Of a DNA stretch of 40,957 nt, positions 16,307 to 25,289 are shown in pieces (position 1 is the stretch's first letter; every line of letters begins with the position of its first letter). Where the stretch lies: assembly GCA_003635195.1 (NCBI GenBank), contig PYIY01000106.1, positions 1-40,957 on the forward strand, in the 5' to 3' direction. The notes beneath the pieces are model-generated. The model was not told the DNA's origin and made no database searches. It saw only the letters and a list, made by a program, of their open reading frames with translations. The position numbers and the translations under genes were made by a program. This DNA comes from Candidatus Poribacteria bacterium (GTDB lineage: Bacteria > Poribacteria > WGA-4E > WGA-3G).

Positions 16307-18355
16307 TCACTCAAAAGCGTTAGCGACGATTACCAAGTCAAGGATATTGACAACACCATCACCATTGAGATCAGGTTCTGCCTCTCCCAACGCATTGGCA
16401 ACAAGCACTAAGTCGAAAATATTCACAACACCATCTGCATTGATGTCTGCTGCAAGAGGGGTTTCTAACTTTGATTCCGATTTCAGATAAATCTCACCAT
16501 CTAAGTCGGGTAGTATATGTGAGCGTTGGTCCTCCACACCGCTGGCAACGCCAGACACCGCTTTTGAGAACTCGATCTGCTGTTCCTTTCCACTGCGGTT
16601 ATAGACCGCCCAGCCGTTGGTGAACTCCCGAATGAACAGCCCCTCAATGCCGTTGTAAGTTTGCCCTTTGGTTTCATTGCCGCCGACAGGACGACCGAGA
16701 TCGGCATCCCAAAAATCATACCAAATGTGTTCATGGTCAGGTCCGCCGTGAAATCGCTTACCTGTATTGTAAAGTACGTAACCATCAGAGTGTGTTAATC
16801 CCATTGTAGTGAATAACCGCATCCAGCGTCGGTTCTCAGGACTATCAGGCGGTTCTGTTCCGATACCTTCACCTTCCAAACAATTGATCTGCGGGGCGCG
16901 TAGGTTTAACTCATTCCAGAGTAGTATATCCTCAATTTCAATGAGTTCGAGATAAGTATAACCTTCTGAATGGTCTCTACCAAGTTCCATAAAACTTCCG
17001 TCAATGTATTCGGCATAGGCTGTCGGTTTTGATCTACCAGCATTGATAAGTATCAGAAAATCTTCCCGAACTCGGTTCCGAGCCTCACGCAATATGCGGG
17101 TTGTTGCAGCGATGATTTCTTCATCGGCGTGAGGAAAGAGCTCTCGGCCGACAAAACCGGTAGCATTCCAAGCAAACCCGTCAAACATAACGCCATCATA
17201 AAAGCCACACTCGGCAATACCAACAATCTGTTTGATTATTATATCTTGTAACTCCGGGTTCATAAAGTTTATCATTGGTCCGTTAAGAACCTCACTGTAA
17301 ACGATTTGACCTTTGTCATCTTTAAGCCAGAAATCGGAGTTAGGTGGATACTTTGATAACTCACCACTACCATTAATAGCAATTGTTACAAGGGTAACTA
17401 TATTCGGATTTAGAGTAAGAAGCCGATCACGTTCATCTTGGGCAGCTTCTAAATTACCCGCAACCCGAGTCGCCAAGCCGCGTGTGCTCTGACTTGGAGT
17501 TGTTTGCCAATTAAGCCCAAAAGTCAGACTGAAAGCGAGATCATGATAATCTATACCGCCATGTTGAGGGAGTCCCGCAATTATGAGACTATCCCACGCC
17601 TTAAAAATAGATGGAAACGAGCGTGTTAAGATACGTTCTTCAACAGGTAAAGACGGTATCTTACAAAGCATGTTATACTCAAATGTGGTCAGATTCAAAT
17701 GCTGCAATGGACTGAAATCCCAGATAGGATTATCTACAATATTTAACACTTCCAACTCGCTAAGATTCGCTAACGGACCGACATCTGTAATGTCATTAGT
17801 CTGGAGTATTAGCTTTTTTAAGTTTTTTAATCCAGCAAGTTGTGCTACATCCGAGATTTGACAACCTGCCAAATCTAAGTCTTCTAAATAGATGAGGTTT
17901 GAGACCGCGCCAAGGTCGCTTATCGGATTGAATGCACAGTTCAAATATACAAGGGAGGTCAAAGACGCTAATGGAGATAAATCGGAGACTTGATTGCCAA
18001 GCAAACTAAGTCCGCGTAGTTTCTTGAGGCTGCGTAGCGGAGATATATCTTGTATTAGATTTATTCCAAGGTTGAGACCCTCTGCCAGATTCTCTGCAAA
18101 TTCTAATCCATGTATGTGCCTAATCCGTCTGTTCTGTGCCTCAAGATGCGTCAACTGTTTAATATTTTCTTTCGTCAACGACACCTCGGGGGGTAACCCG
18201 AGTTTTTCTCGAACCGCGGCGCGCAGGTTCGCATCCGGCATCCAGTCTTCAGCATTTTCTGCGTAGGCGAAAGCGTTGTAGGTAAACACACCTATAACGG
18301 ATAAAAATAGTAACCTAAACCCTAACGATTTACACAATTTTTCTTTGATGGTCAC
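16307..18355 (-). CDS. Secreted LRR / glycosidase-like / dockerin protein
   Basis: A 682-residue exported protein. Signal peptide at about 1-31. Then W-M-P-D-A-N-L-R-A-A-V-R-E and an internalin-like leucine-rich-repeat domain (about 37-225) with repeats of the form I-S-D-L-S-P-L-A-x-L-x-x-L. A large domain follows (about 230-620) that looks like a TIM-barrel glycoside hydrolase: acidic residues in Y-D-G-V-M-F-D-G-F-A and W-N-E-L-N-L, and W-Y-D-F-W-D-A-D-L-G near its end; a GHL15-type assignment is a guess. Two dockerin-like calcium loops end the protein (I-N-A-D-G-V-V-N and L-N-G-D-G-V-V-N, each with D-L-V). The start is GTG at 18355 with AAGGAG eight bases before it. It lies 16 bases after its larger paralogue and is probably co-transcribed with it. 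Confidence 0.82.
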   Translation of the reverse strand: MTIKEKLCKSLGFRLLFLSVIGVFTYNAFAYAENAEDWMPDANLRAAVREKLGLPPEVSLTKENIKQLTHLEAQNRRIRHIHGLEFAENLAEGLNLGINLIQDISPLRSLKKLRGLSLLGNQVSDLSPLASLTSLVYLNCAFNPISDLGAVSNLIYLEDLDLAGCQISDVAQLAGLKNLKKLILQTNDITDVGPLANLSELEVLNIVDNPIWDFSPLQHLNLTTFEYNMLCKIPSLPVEERILTRSFPSIFKAWDSLIIAGLPQHGGIDYHDLAFSLTFGLNWQTTPSQSTRGLATRVAGNLEAAQDERDRLLTLNPNIVTLVTIAINGSGELSKYPPNSDFWLKDDKGQIVYSEVLNGPMINFMNPELQDIIIKQIVGIAECGFYDGVMFDGFAWNATGFVGRELFPHADEEIIAATTRILREARNRVREDFLILINAGRSKPTAYAEYIDGSFMELGRDHSEGYTYLELIEIEDILLWNELNLRAPQINCLEGEGIGTEPPDSPENRRWMRLFTTMGLTHSDGYVLYNTGKRFHGGPDHEHIWYDFWDADLGRPVGGNETKGQTYNGIEGLFIREFTNGWAVYNRSGKEQQIEFSKAVSGVASGVEDQRSHILPDLDGEIYLKSESKLETPLAADINADGVVNIFDLVLVANALGEAEPDLNGDGVVNILDLVIVANAFE

Positions 18356-18371
18356 AAACTTATCTCCTTAT

Positions 18372-20933
18372 TCAAAACGCATTAGCAACAATCACTAAAT
18401 CCTGAATATTGACAACACCGTCACCATTGAGATCGGGTTCTGCTTCACCAAACGCATTAGCAACAATCACTAAATCTTGAATATTCACGACACCATCGTT
18501 GTTCACGTCCACATTGGACCGGAAGTCCGTAAGATTCAATGCAGAAAGTGGACTGAAATCTGTTGCTGGATTGTCCTCAATCCATAACTCCTCCAAATTT
18601 GTAAGTCCCGAAAGCGGACTAAAGTCTTTGATGCTATTATGTGAAAGATTCAAATGTCGGAGTTTTTTCAGTCCTGCAAGTGGACTGAGGTCCTTAATGT
18701 TGTTAACTGCAAGCCCCAAAACTTGAAGTTCCTTCAGTTCCATGAGCGGACCTATATCCGAAATACCACTATTTTCAAGGGAGAGTCTTTCTAAGTTGAT
18801 AAGCCCTGATAGCGGACTTATATCAAGATTTGTAACTGGGGGCATGTCTTCTACCTCACGATGCCAGATATGTAATTGGGTGAGATGTGTTAAGTTCGCA
18901 AGTGGACTGAGGTCTGTGATACGATTTCTACCCCCGAGGTGTAATTCTTTGAGGGACCTCGCAAATTCTAAACCTGTTATATCAACAATGCCTTTGTGAT
19001 TTGCTTTCAGAGAAGTCAGTTGTAGCATCTTCTCTTTCGTCAAGGGAGCTGATGCGGGTAGCCCGAGTGCCTCAAGTGCCTCCCGAACCACTGCTTGTAA
19101 TGCGGCATCCGGCATCCATTTTGATGGGTCCTCTATCGCAATTTCTAACGCTAACACTTTGACGGTGCCATCAACAATGGTGTCGAGTTCTTGTTTTAGA
19201 TACATCTCGCCATCTAAATCGTGGATGATGTGTGTTGTGCTTGTGATATCACTTGCGACACTGGTGGCTTGTATGGGGAGTTGGATTTTTTGTGGCTTTC
19301 CACTGCGGTTATAGACCGCCCAACCGTTGGTGAATTCACGGATAAAAAGTCCTTCACAACCGGCACAAAGTTGTCCCTTCTCCCCGACAGGTTTTCCGAG
19401 ATCGGCATCATAAAAGTCATACCAGGTGTGGTCCCCGTACTGTTGGTATACTCCGGGAACTTCTTTATATTCACCATATTCACCAGGACTTCTCAAAATG
19501 CTATAGCCATCGGAGTGTGTCAGAGACAGCGTTGTCCAGACTCGCATCCAACGTAGATTATCAGGACCATCGGGCGGTTGATTTGCAACACCGTCTGCTT
19601 CTAATATATTGATTCTCGGTTCGCGGAGATGTTTCTCATTCCAGAGCAACGCATCTTCAGCCTCAATGAGTCTTTCATAAGTGTAGCCCCCTGGATAACT
19701 CACGCCTGTTTCCATACGACTTCCGTTGATCCATTCCACATACCGTGGTGATTTTCTCCGATTTCTATTGACGAGTATAAGGAAGTCATCTCGGACACGC
19801 GCACGTATGCCTTTTAAGATGTTTATGTACGCCTCTATAACGACTTCCGCATCAATATTGAAGTGCTTCTCGTAGACACCAATATGGGAAGGTGCCCACG
19901 CATCGAAATAAACACCACTAAAGTATCCACATTCTGCAACGCCCACAACTTGCTCTATGACGAGTTGTTGAACTTCTGGGTTTAAAATGTCAAGCGTGTA
20001 TTCATCCCAAGGCACCTCATTTTTGATCACTTTCCCATCGGCATCTCTCAACCAAAAATCAGAATTTTCAGGCAATTCATCTAATCCGCTGCGAATATGG
20101 ATCGCGATGGCTGGAAAAAATAACATATTAGGATTTCGCAAGGCGTATTTTTCGTATTCACTCAATACTTCCCCCATTACCTGTCCAGCCAATTGAGTTG
20201 ACAAACCTTCGGTAGATGCTATAGGTGTCGAATCCCAATACAACCCAAACCTTGTTGAGAAATAATGTATATCGTGTTTCGCTGCGACATTATAGTAATT
20301 ATTAGAGGTGCCCCAATAAGTCCGCCTTGGCAATGCGATTGAAGGGAAGGTTCTGTTCTGAATCCGTTCCGAGACAGGCGGCAGAAAAGGCGTAATTTCA
20401 CAGATTTCATCGCGATGTATCTCCAGACCTAATCCCTCCAGTGGACTAAAATCTGTCGTCCAAATCCTTCGAGCTTTCAACTCCCTAAATTTCGGTAATC
20501 CTGCCAGCGGACTGAGGTCTGTAATAGGATTGTGTGAAATAATTAGGTGCAAAAGATTCGGCAATCCCGCCAGCGGACTTATATCCGAAATCCTATTCTC
20601 AGGCAGACCAAGTTCCTCTAAATGAACGAGATTCGCCAGCGGACGCACGTCTATTATTAAATTATCACCCAGATTTACTTCTCTAAGATTTACAGCAAAC
20701 TCTAATCCCGTGAGATCGGAAATTCCTCTGCCTTCTGCTATGAATATATGCAAATCTTGCATGTGATCTTTCGTCAAAGGAATACTGGCTGGTAGCTCAA
20801 GTGCCTCCCGAACTGATTCACGCAACGCAGTATCAGGCATCCATTGTTCAGCGGGGACCTCCTCGGCATGGCTCACAACGGATATTAGTAATAGAAAAAT
20901 CCACGCAATATTCTGAAATGCTTGCATTTTCAT
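18372..20933 (-). CDS. Secreted LRR / glycosidase-like / second LRR / dockerin protein
   Basis: An 853-residue paralogue of the downstream gene. Signal peptide at about 1-24, ending S-H-A. LRR domain 1 at about 30-190 (D-L-S-P-L-A-G-L-P-type repeats). Glycosidase-like domain at about 195-600, with Y-F-S-G-V-Y-F-D-A-W and W-Y-D-F-Y-D-A-D-L-G matching the sister protein. An additional LRR block at about 610-805 restarts with W-M-P-D-A-A-L-Q-A-V-V-R-E, so the N-terminal module has been copied to the C-terminal side. Two dockerin-like loops end the protein (V-N-N-D-G-V-V-N and L-N-G-D-G-V-V-N). ATG at 20933 with GAGGAG seven bases upstream is preferred over the TTG at 20936. Likely a cell-surface or secreted polysaccharide-active protein. 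First gene of a two-gene operon behind promoter-like motif copy 3. Confidence 0.82.
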   Translation of the reverse strand: MKMQAFQNIAWIFLLLISVVSHAEEVPAEQWMPDTALRESVREALELPASIPLTKDHMQDLHIFIAEGRGISDLTGLEFAVNLREVNLGDNLIIDVRPLANLVHLEELGLPENRISDISPLAGLPNLLHLIISHNPITDLSPLAGLPKFRELKARRIWTTDFSPLEGLGLEIHRDEICEITPFLPPVSERIQNRTFPSIALPRRTYWGTSNNYYNVAAKHDIHYFSTRFGLYWDSTPIASTEGLSTQLAGQVMGEVLSEYEKYALRNPNMLFFPAIAIHIRSGLDELPENSDFWLRDADGKVIKNEVPWDEYTLDILNPEVQQLVIEQVVGVAECGYFSGVYFDAWAPSHIGVYEKHFNIDAEVVIEAYINILKGIRARVRDDFLILVNRNRRKSPRYVEWINGSRMETGVSYPGGYTYERLIEAEDALLWNEKHLREPRINILEADGVANQPPDGPDNLRWMRVWTTLSLTHSDGYSILRSPGEYGEYKEVPGVYQQYGDHTWYDFYDADLGKPVGEKGQLCAGCEGLFIREFTNGWAVYNRSGKPQKIQLPIQATSVASDITSTTHIIHDLDGEMYLKQELDTIVDGTVKVLALEIAIEDPSKWMPDAALQAVVREALEALGLPASAPLTKEKMLQLTSLKANHKGIVDITGLEFARSLKELHLGGRNRITDLSPLANLTHLTQLHIWHREVEDMPPVTNLDISPLSGLINLERLSLENSGISDIGPLMELKELQVLGLAVNNIKDLSPLAGLKKLRHLNLSHNSIKDFSPLSGLTNLEELWIEDNPATDFSPLSALNLTDFRSNVDVNNDGVVNIQDLVIVANAFGEAEPDLNGDGVVNIQDLVIVANAF

Positions 20934-20976
20934 CAATAGACTCCTCTAAAACGGGTAAATTTAGACTATCGTCTCA

Positions 20977-21032
20977 CCATTTATTAAAGACACAATTTGA
21001 GAGCAGAAAACGTGCATAATGGCAAAAAAATG
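20977..21032 (-). promoter_or_regulatory. Promoter-like conserved motif, copy 3 (upstream of LRR-dockerin operon)
   Basis: On the minus strand: CATTTTTTTGCC, ATTATGCACGTTTTC, then TCAAATTGTGTCTTTAATAA. It is the most diverged of the three copies between the blocks but keeps TATGCAC and AAATTGTGTCTT at 19-base spacing. The gene starts 43 bases downstream, so transcription from here would give a short leader, the arrangement most consistent with a promoter. Confidence 0.5.
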
Positions 21033-21165
21033 AAAATCTGAGTTTAAGGTGAAGAAATGAGCATGGACAGAAGGGGCGATCTACGCTGGCGTTTTCTCAA
21101 TTTTTTAATTTAAGCTCACGTTGTATAGGTGAATGTTTATTATAGGGTTCGCCTTAATGGTAGGT

Positions 21166-21518
21166 GCAGTTTGCGACGACCCCATAGGTGTCAATTTAGC
21201 GATTTTTTTCCAGTGCTTTAGCATACATAATATAAACATGCCACCCTTACAGGGTTGAATACTTCTTTCAAACGTATTTCTATAAACATAATGAAGAAAT
21301 ACCCAAGGAAATAAACCCTACGGGACTAAGAGGGTTATGAATCCTCAAGGTTTCCGTGTAGAATCCGGTTCGGTTGGAATGCAGATCGCAAGAAACACCC
21401 CAGCAAAAACACCCCCCTTATCAAGGGGGTAGGCGTGTACGCCGCAAAACCGAACCTACCGGTCCTGGGTACCCAGGTGGTTATTTTTTAAAAATTGACA
21501 CTTATAGGGCAGTTTGCG
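21166..21518. repeat. Putative non-autonomous element: 18-bp inverted repeats flanked by 10-bp direct repeats
   Basis: CCCCATAGGTGTCAATTT (21180-21197) pairs with AAATTGACACTTATAGGG (21492-21509), 16 of 18 complementary. GCAGTTTGCG occurs just outside both ends (21166-21175 and 21509-21518) and could be a target duplication. The interior has further inverted repeats: CCGGTTCGGTT near 21368 against AACCGAACCTACCGG near 21449, and a hairpin CCCCCTT-atc-AAGGGGG around 21413-21429. There is no coding capacity. Element status is inferred. Confidence 0.4.
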
Positions 21519-21530
21519 GCTATCTATGTT

Positions 21531-23540
21531 TTACGACGGCAGCGCAAAATAACCGATGCCTGTAAACATCCCGACGATCATCCATAGTGCTACCATCACA
21601 TATTCACCGAAAATTAAGCCGAAGGCGACGGGTCGAATCTTTCGATACGTTGCAGCACCGCCAAATTTCAGTGCCATATATTTAATGAACCACCCGATCA
21701 GAATAGACGACCAGAGATGAAACGGTGGATACGTCGCCCCCAGAAGATAACCGATCGGATGCAAGGACCACCAGACGAAATTCTGCCGCATCCAGAGCAT
21801 AAAGCCAGTAAACCCTGCGCCAGCAATCATACTGTAGACCTCGTCCCATTTCGTCTCAATAGGAAATTGGATGAGATTGTTCATCCGTTGAAAATAGTTC
21901 CGCGGTGCGACGACGAAGGACCAACTTTGTAAAAACAACGCACCCTTGCCGTAAATCAGCGTCAATGACGCATAAACAGAGATCAGAATTGCCACAACAA
22001 TTGCGATGCCCAAAATTGGCACAACGCGTCGGCGTGCGAGTTTCACCTCATCCGCTGCCTTGAAACTGTGCAGGAAGTTTGGCATCATGAACTCACCCCA
22101 ATCGCGCAGGAAGGTGCGTTGGAAACTCAGGATTGCAAGACTCTTATGCCCTAATGCGTTGGAACCTAAAGTAATATCAATATATTCTGATGGGAAAAAA
22201 GGAGCCTGCACCAGCAACAACCCACCGTTGACAACCATCCACGTCAGGACAATAGACGTGATAAAGATAGAGAGCAGCGTCACGACTGCAACCCATGTCG
22301 TTATGCCTGCAACAACTAAAAATATCACTAAAGTGATGAATCCGAAAAGAAATCCGAGCAGTGCGATACGATACGAAACAGGTTCGTTGAAGTCGTCTAT
22401 CGGTTGCCGCGCCAAAGTAGCGGAGGTTGTCCTTGCGTGCCCGAGACCAAAGGTTTTCCTAAAGATTGTTGCAATGTGTTCACGTCCTATCCAGAAAACC
22501 GCGGGGACAAAGACGAGATACCCGCCCATCACTTGACGACTACAACTAATCCACGGACCGATACTGAGTCCAATCGCATTCATGATTATATATTGGAGTT
22601 TGAAAAAGAGGTAGAAGAACCAGAGACTGAATGAAACTTCAAGTGTCAGTAAAGAGGCAATCCCGATAACTGAAAAATAGATGACGAATCGCATCGCGGG
22701 CCACCATCCGAGTGTATGCCACGGTTTCTCAGTAAAGACAGTATAGATATTATAAATAAGTGGAATTTCTGGTACCTTTGGAAAATGCGCGTGCAACCCG
22801 TTAATAAGGTGCAGCACCACAGGCAGTGCCATCCCCGCCCATAGGAGTCTGCTTTTGAAAAAGGTGTTGAGCAGTGTACCCCGTGCGGGTTCCGCAGCGA
22901 GTTGTACCGGAATCTGAATGAGTGGAAACGAAAACCGTTCACGTTCCACCCACTGCTTTCGGAGGATTGTGGAAAGGCAGAGCGTTGTGAAATAGAAGAC
23001 AAGGACGAAAAGCCCCCAGATAAGCAACGGCTTGATCCAGATCATCCACGGGACGCTTTCACCTGGAGAAATGCCTTCATAAAAATCTGTTACAGCCCGC
23101 GGCTCTGTGATAACAAGCCAGTCAGGGATATGTGGATGGAGCGTTTCGGCCCAATCGTTTTCGGTCGTTGCGAAGTATCGGAGGGCAACAAGAGAGGGCA
23201 GCAGAAATTGCAGCAACCCCATTGACGGAATGCCTACTGCCACGATTAGCATCATCCAAATAACAGTTAGTTCGAGTGCGGAGAAGGCAAAACGCCTGCT
23301 CCGCATGAACTTACGCAACGGTACATTGACGAGAAAGACCAGAATGAGGAGTCCGAAGATTGAACCGACAGGGAGATGATTGCCGGCAATTTTGGTGTTT
23401 TGTAGGAAATAGTTGTTGTAGGGTGTAATTGCACACATTGCCCCTACTAAAAGCAGCCCTACCACAATAGCAGAAAACCGAATTTTTGAATTCGTCCTGC
23501 TGTTTTCCCCAAAATTGTCCTTAAAAGTATTAGCAGCCAA
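21531..23540 (-). CDS. Multi-pass membrane protein, DUF6785/DUF6784-type
   Basis: About 669 residues with roughly a dozen hydrophobic segments spread over the whole length, so it is an inner-membrane protein. The motif L-R-K-Q-W-V-E-R-E-R-F-S-F-P-L-I-Q-I-P after the fourth or fifth span and the end Y-R-K-I-R-P-V-A-F-G-L-I-F-G-E-Y are shared with the protein at 38415-40307, so the two are paralogues. I recall such proteins as DUF6785 (N-terminal) plus DUF6784 (C-terminal), common in Poribacteria and Planctomycetes; transport is a reasonable guess but no substrate is known. The start is TTG at 23540; no ATG is near, and a GGGGGA lies upstream. The gene follows the sulfatase by 44 bases, suggesting uptake or export linked to sulfatase products. 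Confidence 0.72.
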   Translation of the reverse strand: MAANTFKDNFGENSRTNSKIRFSAIVVGLLLVGAMCAITPYNNYFLQNTKIAGNHLPVGSIFGLLILVFLVNVPLRKFMRSRRFAFSALELTVIWMMLIVAVGIPSMGLLQFLLPSLVALRYFATTENDWAETLHPHIPDWLVITEPRAVTDFYEGISPGESVPWMIWIKPLLIWGLFVLVFYFTTLCLSTILRKQWVERERFSFPLIQIPVQLAAEPARGTLLNTFFKSRLLWAGMALPVVLHLINGLHAHFPKVPEIPLIYNIYTVFTEKPWHTLGWWPAMRFVIYFSVIGIASLLTLEVSFSLWFFYLFFKLQYIIMNAIGLSIGPWISCSRQVMGGYLVFVPAVFWIGREHIATIFRKTFGLGHARTTSATLARQPIDDFNEPVSYRIALLGFLFGFITLVIFLVVAGITTWVAVVTLLSIFITSIVLTWMVVNGGLLLVQAPFFPSEYIDITLGSNALGHKSLAILSFQRTFLRDWGEFMMPNFLHSFKAADEVKLARRRVVPILGIAIVVAILISVYASLTLIYGKGALFLQSWSFVVAPRNYFQRMNNLIQFPIETKWDEVYSMIAGAGFTGFMLWMRQNFVWWSLHPIGYLLGATYPPFHLWSSILIGWFIKYMALKFGGAATYRKIRPVAFGLIFGEYVMVALWMIVGMFTGIGYFALPS

Positions 23541-23584
23541 GCGTGTATGTGTCCCCCAGTGTTAGAATCGGTTCAAACGTTCCT

Positions 23585-25045
23585 TTAACCTTCTTCTCTG
23601 ACTGAAGGGCGGTAGAGGCAGGTTTCCGCATCGACAATACGACCATCAGGTAGCGTATACTGATTCGGGGTGCCTCTGCCCCACGGTTCCTTGAAATCTT
23701 GGCTTCGCACTCTATCTGCTGCCATCTGCTCGGCGACAACTTCCCATGAGAACCCGCCCATAAGCTGTTCGTGGAGAGATGCTTCTAACGCCCGATATGC
23801 TGCTTGTCCTGATAGGTTCTCAAATTCATCCGGGTCCGTCTCCAAACCGAAGAGAATAGATTCATGTTCAGGGAAGGCGACATACTTATAGCGCGGGGTT
23901 CGGAGCATCCGCATGGGTCCCGTGGTCTGGTTCGCCCAATATTCGGTGATTGCGGTGTCGCGCCAATTTTCAGCGTCCCCTGACATAAGGTCTGTTAGAT
24001 CATCACCATCTAAACCTTCGGGAACAGGGATGCCTGCTCTTGCGCATAATGTTGGGAAAAGATCGTTTAATTCGACAGGTGCTGTTATGCGTGCGCCGTG
24101 TGATTGCTGTAGCTGTCTATCCGACACGATTAACGGTACGCGTGCCGCGGCTTCGTAGTAACTGGATTTCCACCACTGCCCGTGTTCACCTGCCATCTCA
24201 CCGTGGTCCGTGGTGTAAACAATAATGGTGTTATCTAAAAAGCCGTCGCGTTCCAAGAGTGTTAGTAGATCTCCGACAGTCTCATCCAAGAATTCACAAC
24301 AAGCGTAGTAAGCGGCTCTGGCTTTTCGGGCTTCTTCAGGTGGGATATCCTCCGTATTGAAATTATCTCGCAAACCTTTCGCGAAGGGATGTGTCTGTTC
24401 TAAGTGTCCCGGAGGAACATTGGGCATGTCCACATTATCGGGCCAGTATTTATCCAAAAGTCGTTTGGGAGCTGTAAGAGGGAAGTGTGGACGGCTATAG
24501 CTTGCGAGGAGGAACCATGGCTGCTCTGCAGGTTGTGATCTCAAGTATTCAAGGGTCTCTTCGTTAATAACGCGTTCTTGCAGAAGACTGCTCGGGATTT
24601 CGGTAACGCCTGCCAAGCGTGTCCGTTGTCGTATGCGAGATGGCGGGTTCAACGGGTCAGTTTGGTGTCCAGCATAGCCGCGTAGATCGCCGTAGGGACG
24701 AGACTGGAAGCCGTTGTTCTGTTCTTTCCCACCGAAGTGCATCTTTCCGACGAGTGCAGTCGCATAGCCGTGCTGTGCGAAATGTGCTGGCATTGTGAGG
24801 TGTTCAGGAAACAAGATAGACCCATTATTCCATGCTGAACACCGATGCGCGTATTGCCCAGTTAGCATACACATCCGGGAGGGGGTGCAGAGCGGTACCT
24901 GGCAATACGCGCCCTCAAAATAGGTGCCAGATGCTGCGAGTTGGTCGAGATTCGGTGTTTGGACAATGTCATTGCCTTCATAGCCTATAGCGTGTGGACT
25001 ATGTTCATCACTCATCAAAAACAAGATATTTGGTTTTTGAGCCAT
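23585..25045 (-). CDS. Cys-type sulfatase
   Basis: A 486-residue hydrolase of sulfate esters. The active-site motif L-C-T-P-S-R has Cys53, the residue converted to formylglycine, and Arg57. The N-terminal metal site is M-S-D-E-H (Asp13), and T-D-H-G-E-M-A-G-E-H-G-Q-W-W-K-S near residue 280 gives the second metal Asp/His pair and a substrate-binding Lys. No signal peptide is visible, so it appears cytoplasmic, unlike many polysaccharide sulfatases. The overall shape resembles choline-sulfatase/arylsulfatase A-type enzymes; the substrate cannot be read. ATG at 25045 has GGAG 11 bases upstream. It heads a two-gene operon with the DUF6785-type membrane protein. Activity needs a formylglycine-generating or anaerobic maturation enzyme, none of which is in this window. 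Confidence 0.9.
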   Translation of the reverse strand: MAQKPNILFLMSDEHSPHAIGYEGNDIVQTPNLDQLAASGTYFEGAYCQVPLCTPSRMCMLTGQYAHRCSAWNNGSILFPEHLTMPAHFAQHGYATALVGKMHFGGKEQNNGFQSRPYGDLRGYAGHQTDPLNPPSRIRQRTRLAGVTEIPSSLLQERVINEETLEYLRSQPAEQPWFLLASYSRPHFPLTAPKRLLDKYWPDNVDMPNVPPGHLEQTHPFAKGLRDNFNTEDIPPEEARKARAAYYACCEFLDETVGDLLTLLERDGFLDNTIIVYTTDHGEMAGEHGQWWKSSYYEAAARVPLIVSDRQLQQSHGARITAPVELNDLFPTLCARAGIPVPEGLDGDDLTDLMSGDAENWRDTAITEYWANQTTGPMRMLRTPRYKYVAFPEHESILFGLETDPDEFENLSGQAAYRALEASLHEQLMGGFSWEVVAEQMAADRVRSQDFKEPWGRGTPNQYTLPDGRIVDAETCLYRPSVREEG

Positions 25046-25289
25046 TAATTAAAAATCTCCTTTCGCCGTTCACCACCGCTTTGATTAGTTAATCAGATAC
25101 GCTCTTTCTCATTTAGTTTACACGACTTTTCTGGGATATTCAAGCGATTTTTTCAGGTAGGGTTCCCAAAGAATTACGTCGGGCGAGCAAATTTAACATG
25201 CGATAAATTGCGCAGGTATAGCTTAGCCATTTCTACGGGAATGAAGAAAGGTTTTGAACACATATGGAGCAGACACAGATAAAACCTGT

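Larger units (their letters stand above)
20934..21530. other. Intergenic region with promoter-like motif and a possible small mobile element
   Basis: About 600 bases without a gene. It holds promoter-like motif copy 3 near the LRR gene (20977-21032), then a block bounded by inverted repeats and short direct repeats (21166-21518). No open frame in this stretch looks coding. Confidence 0.5.
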
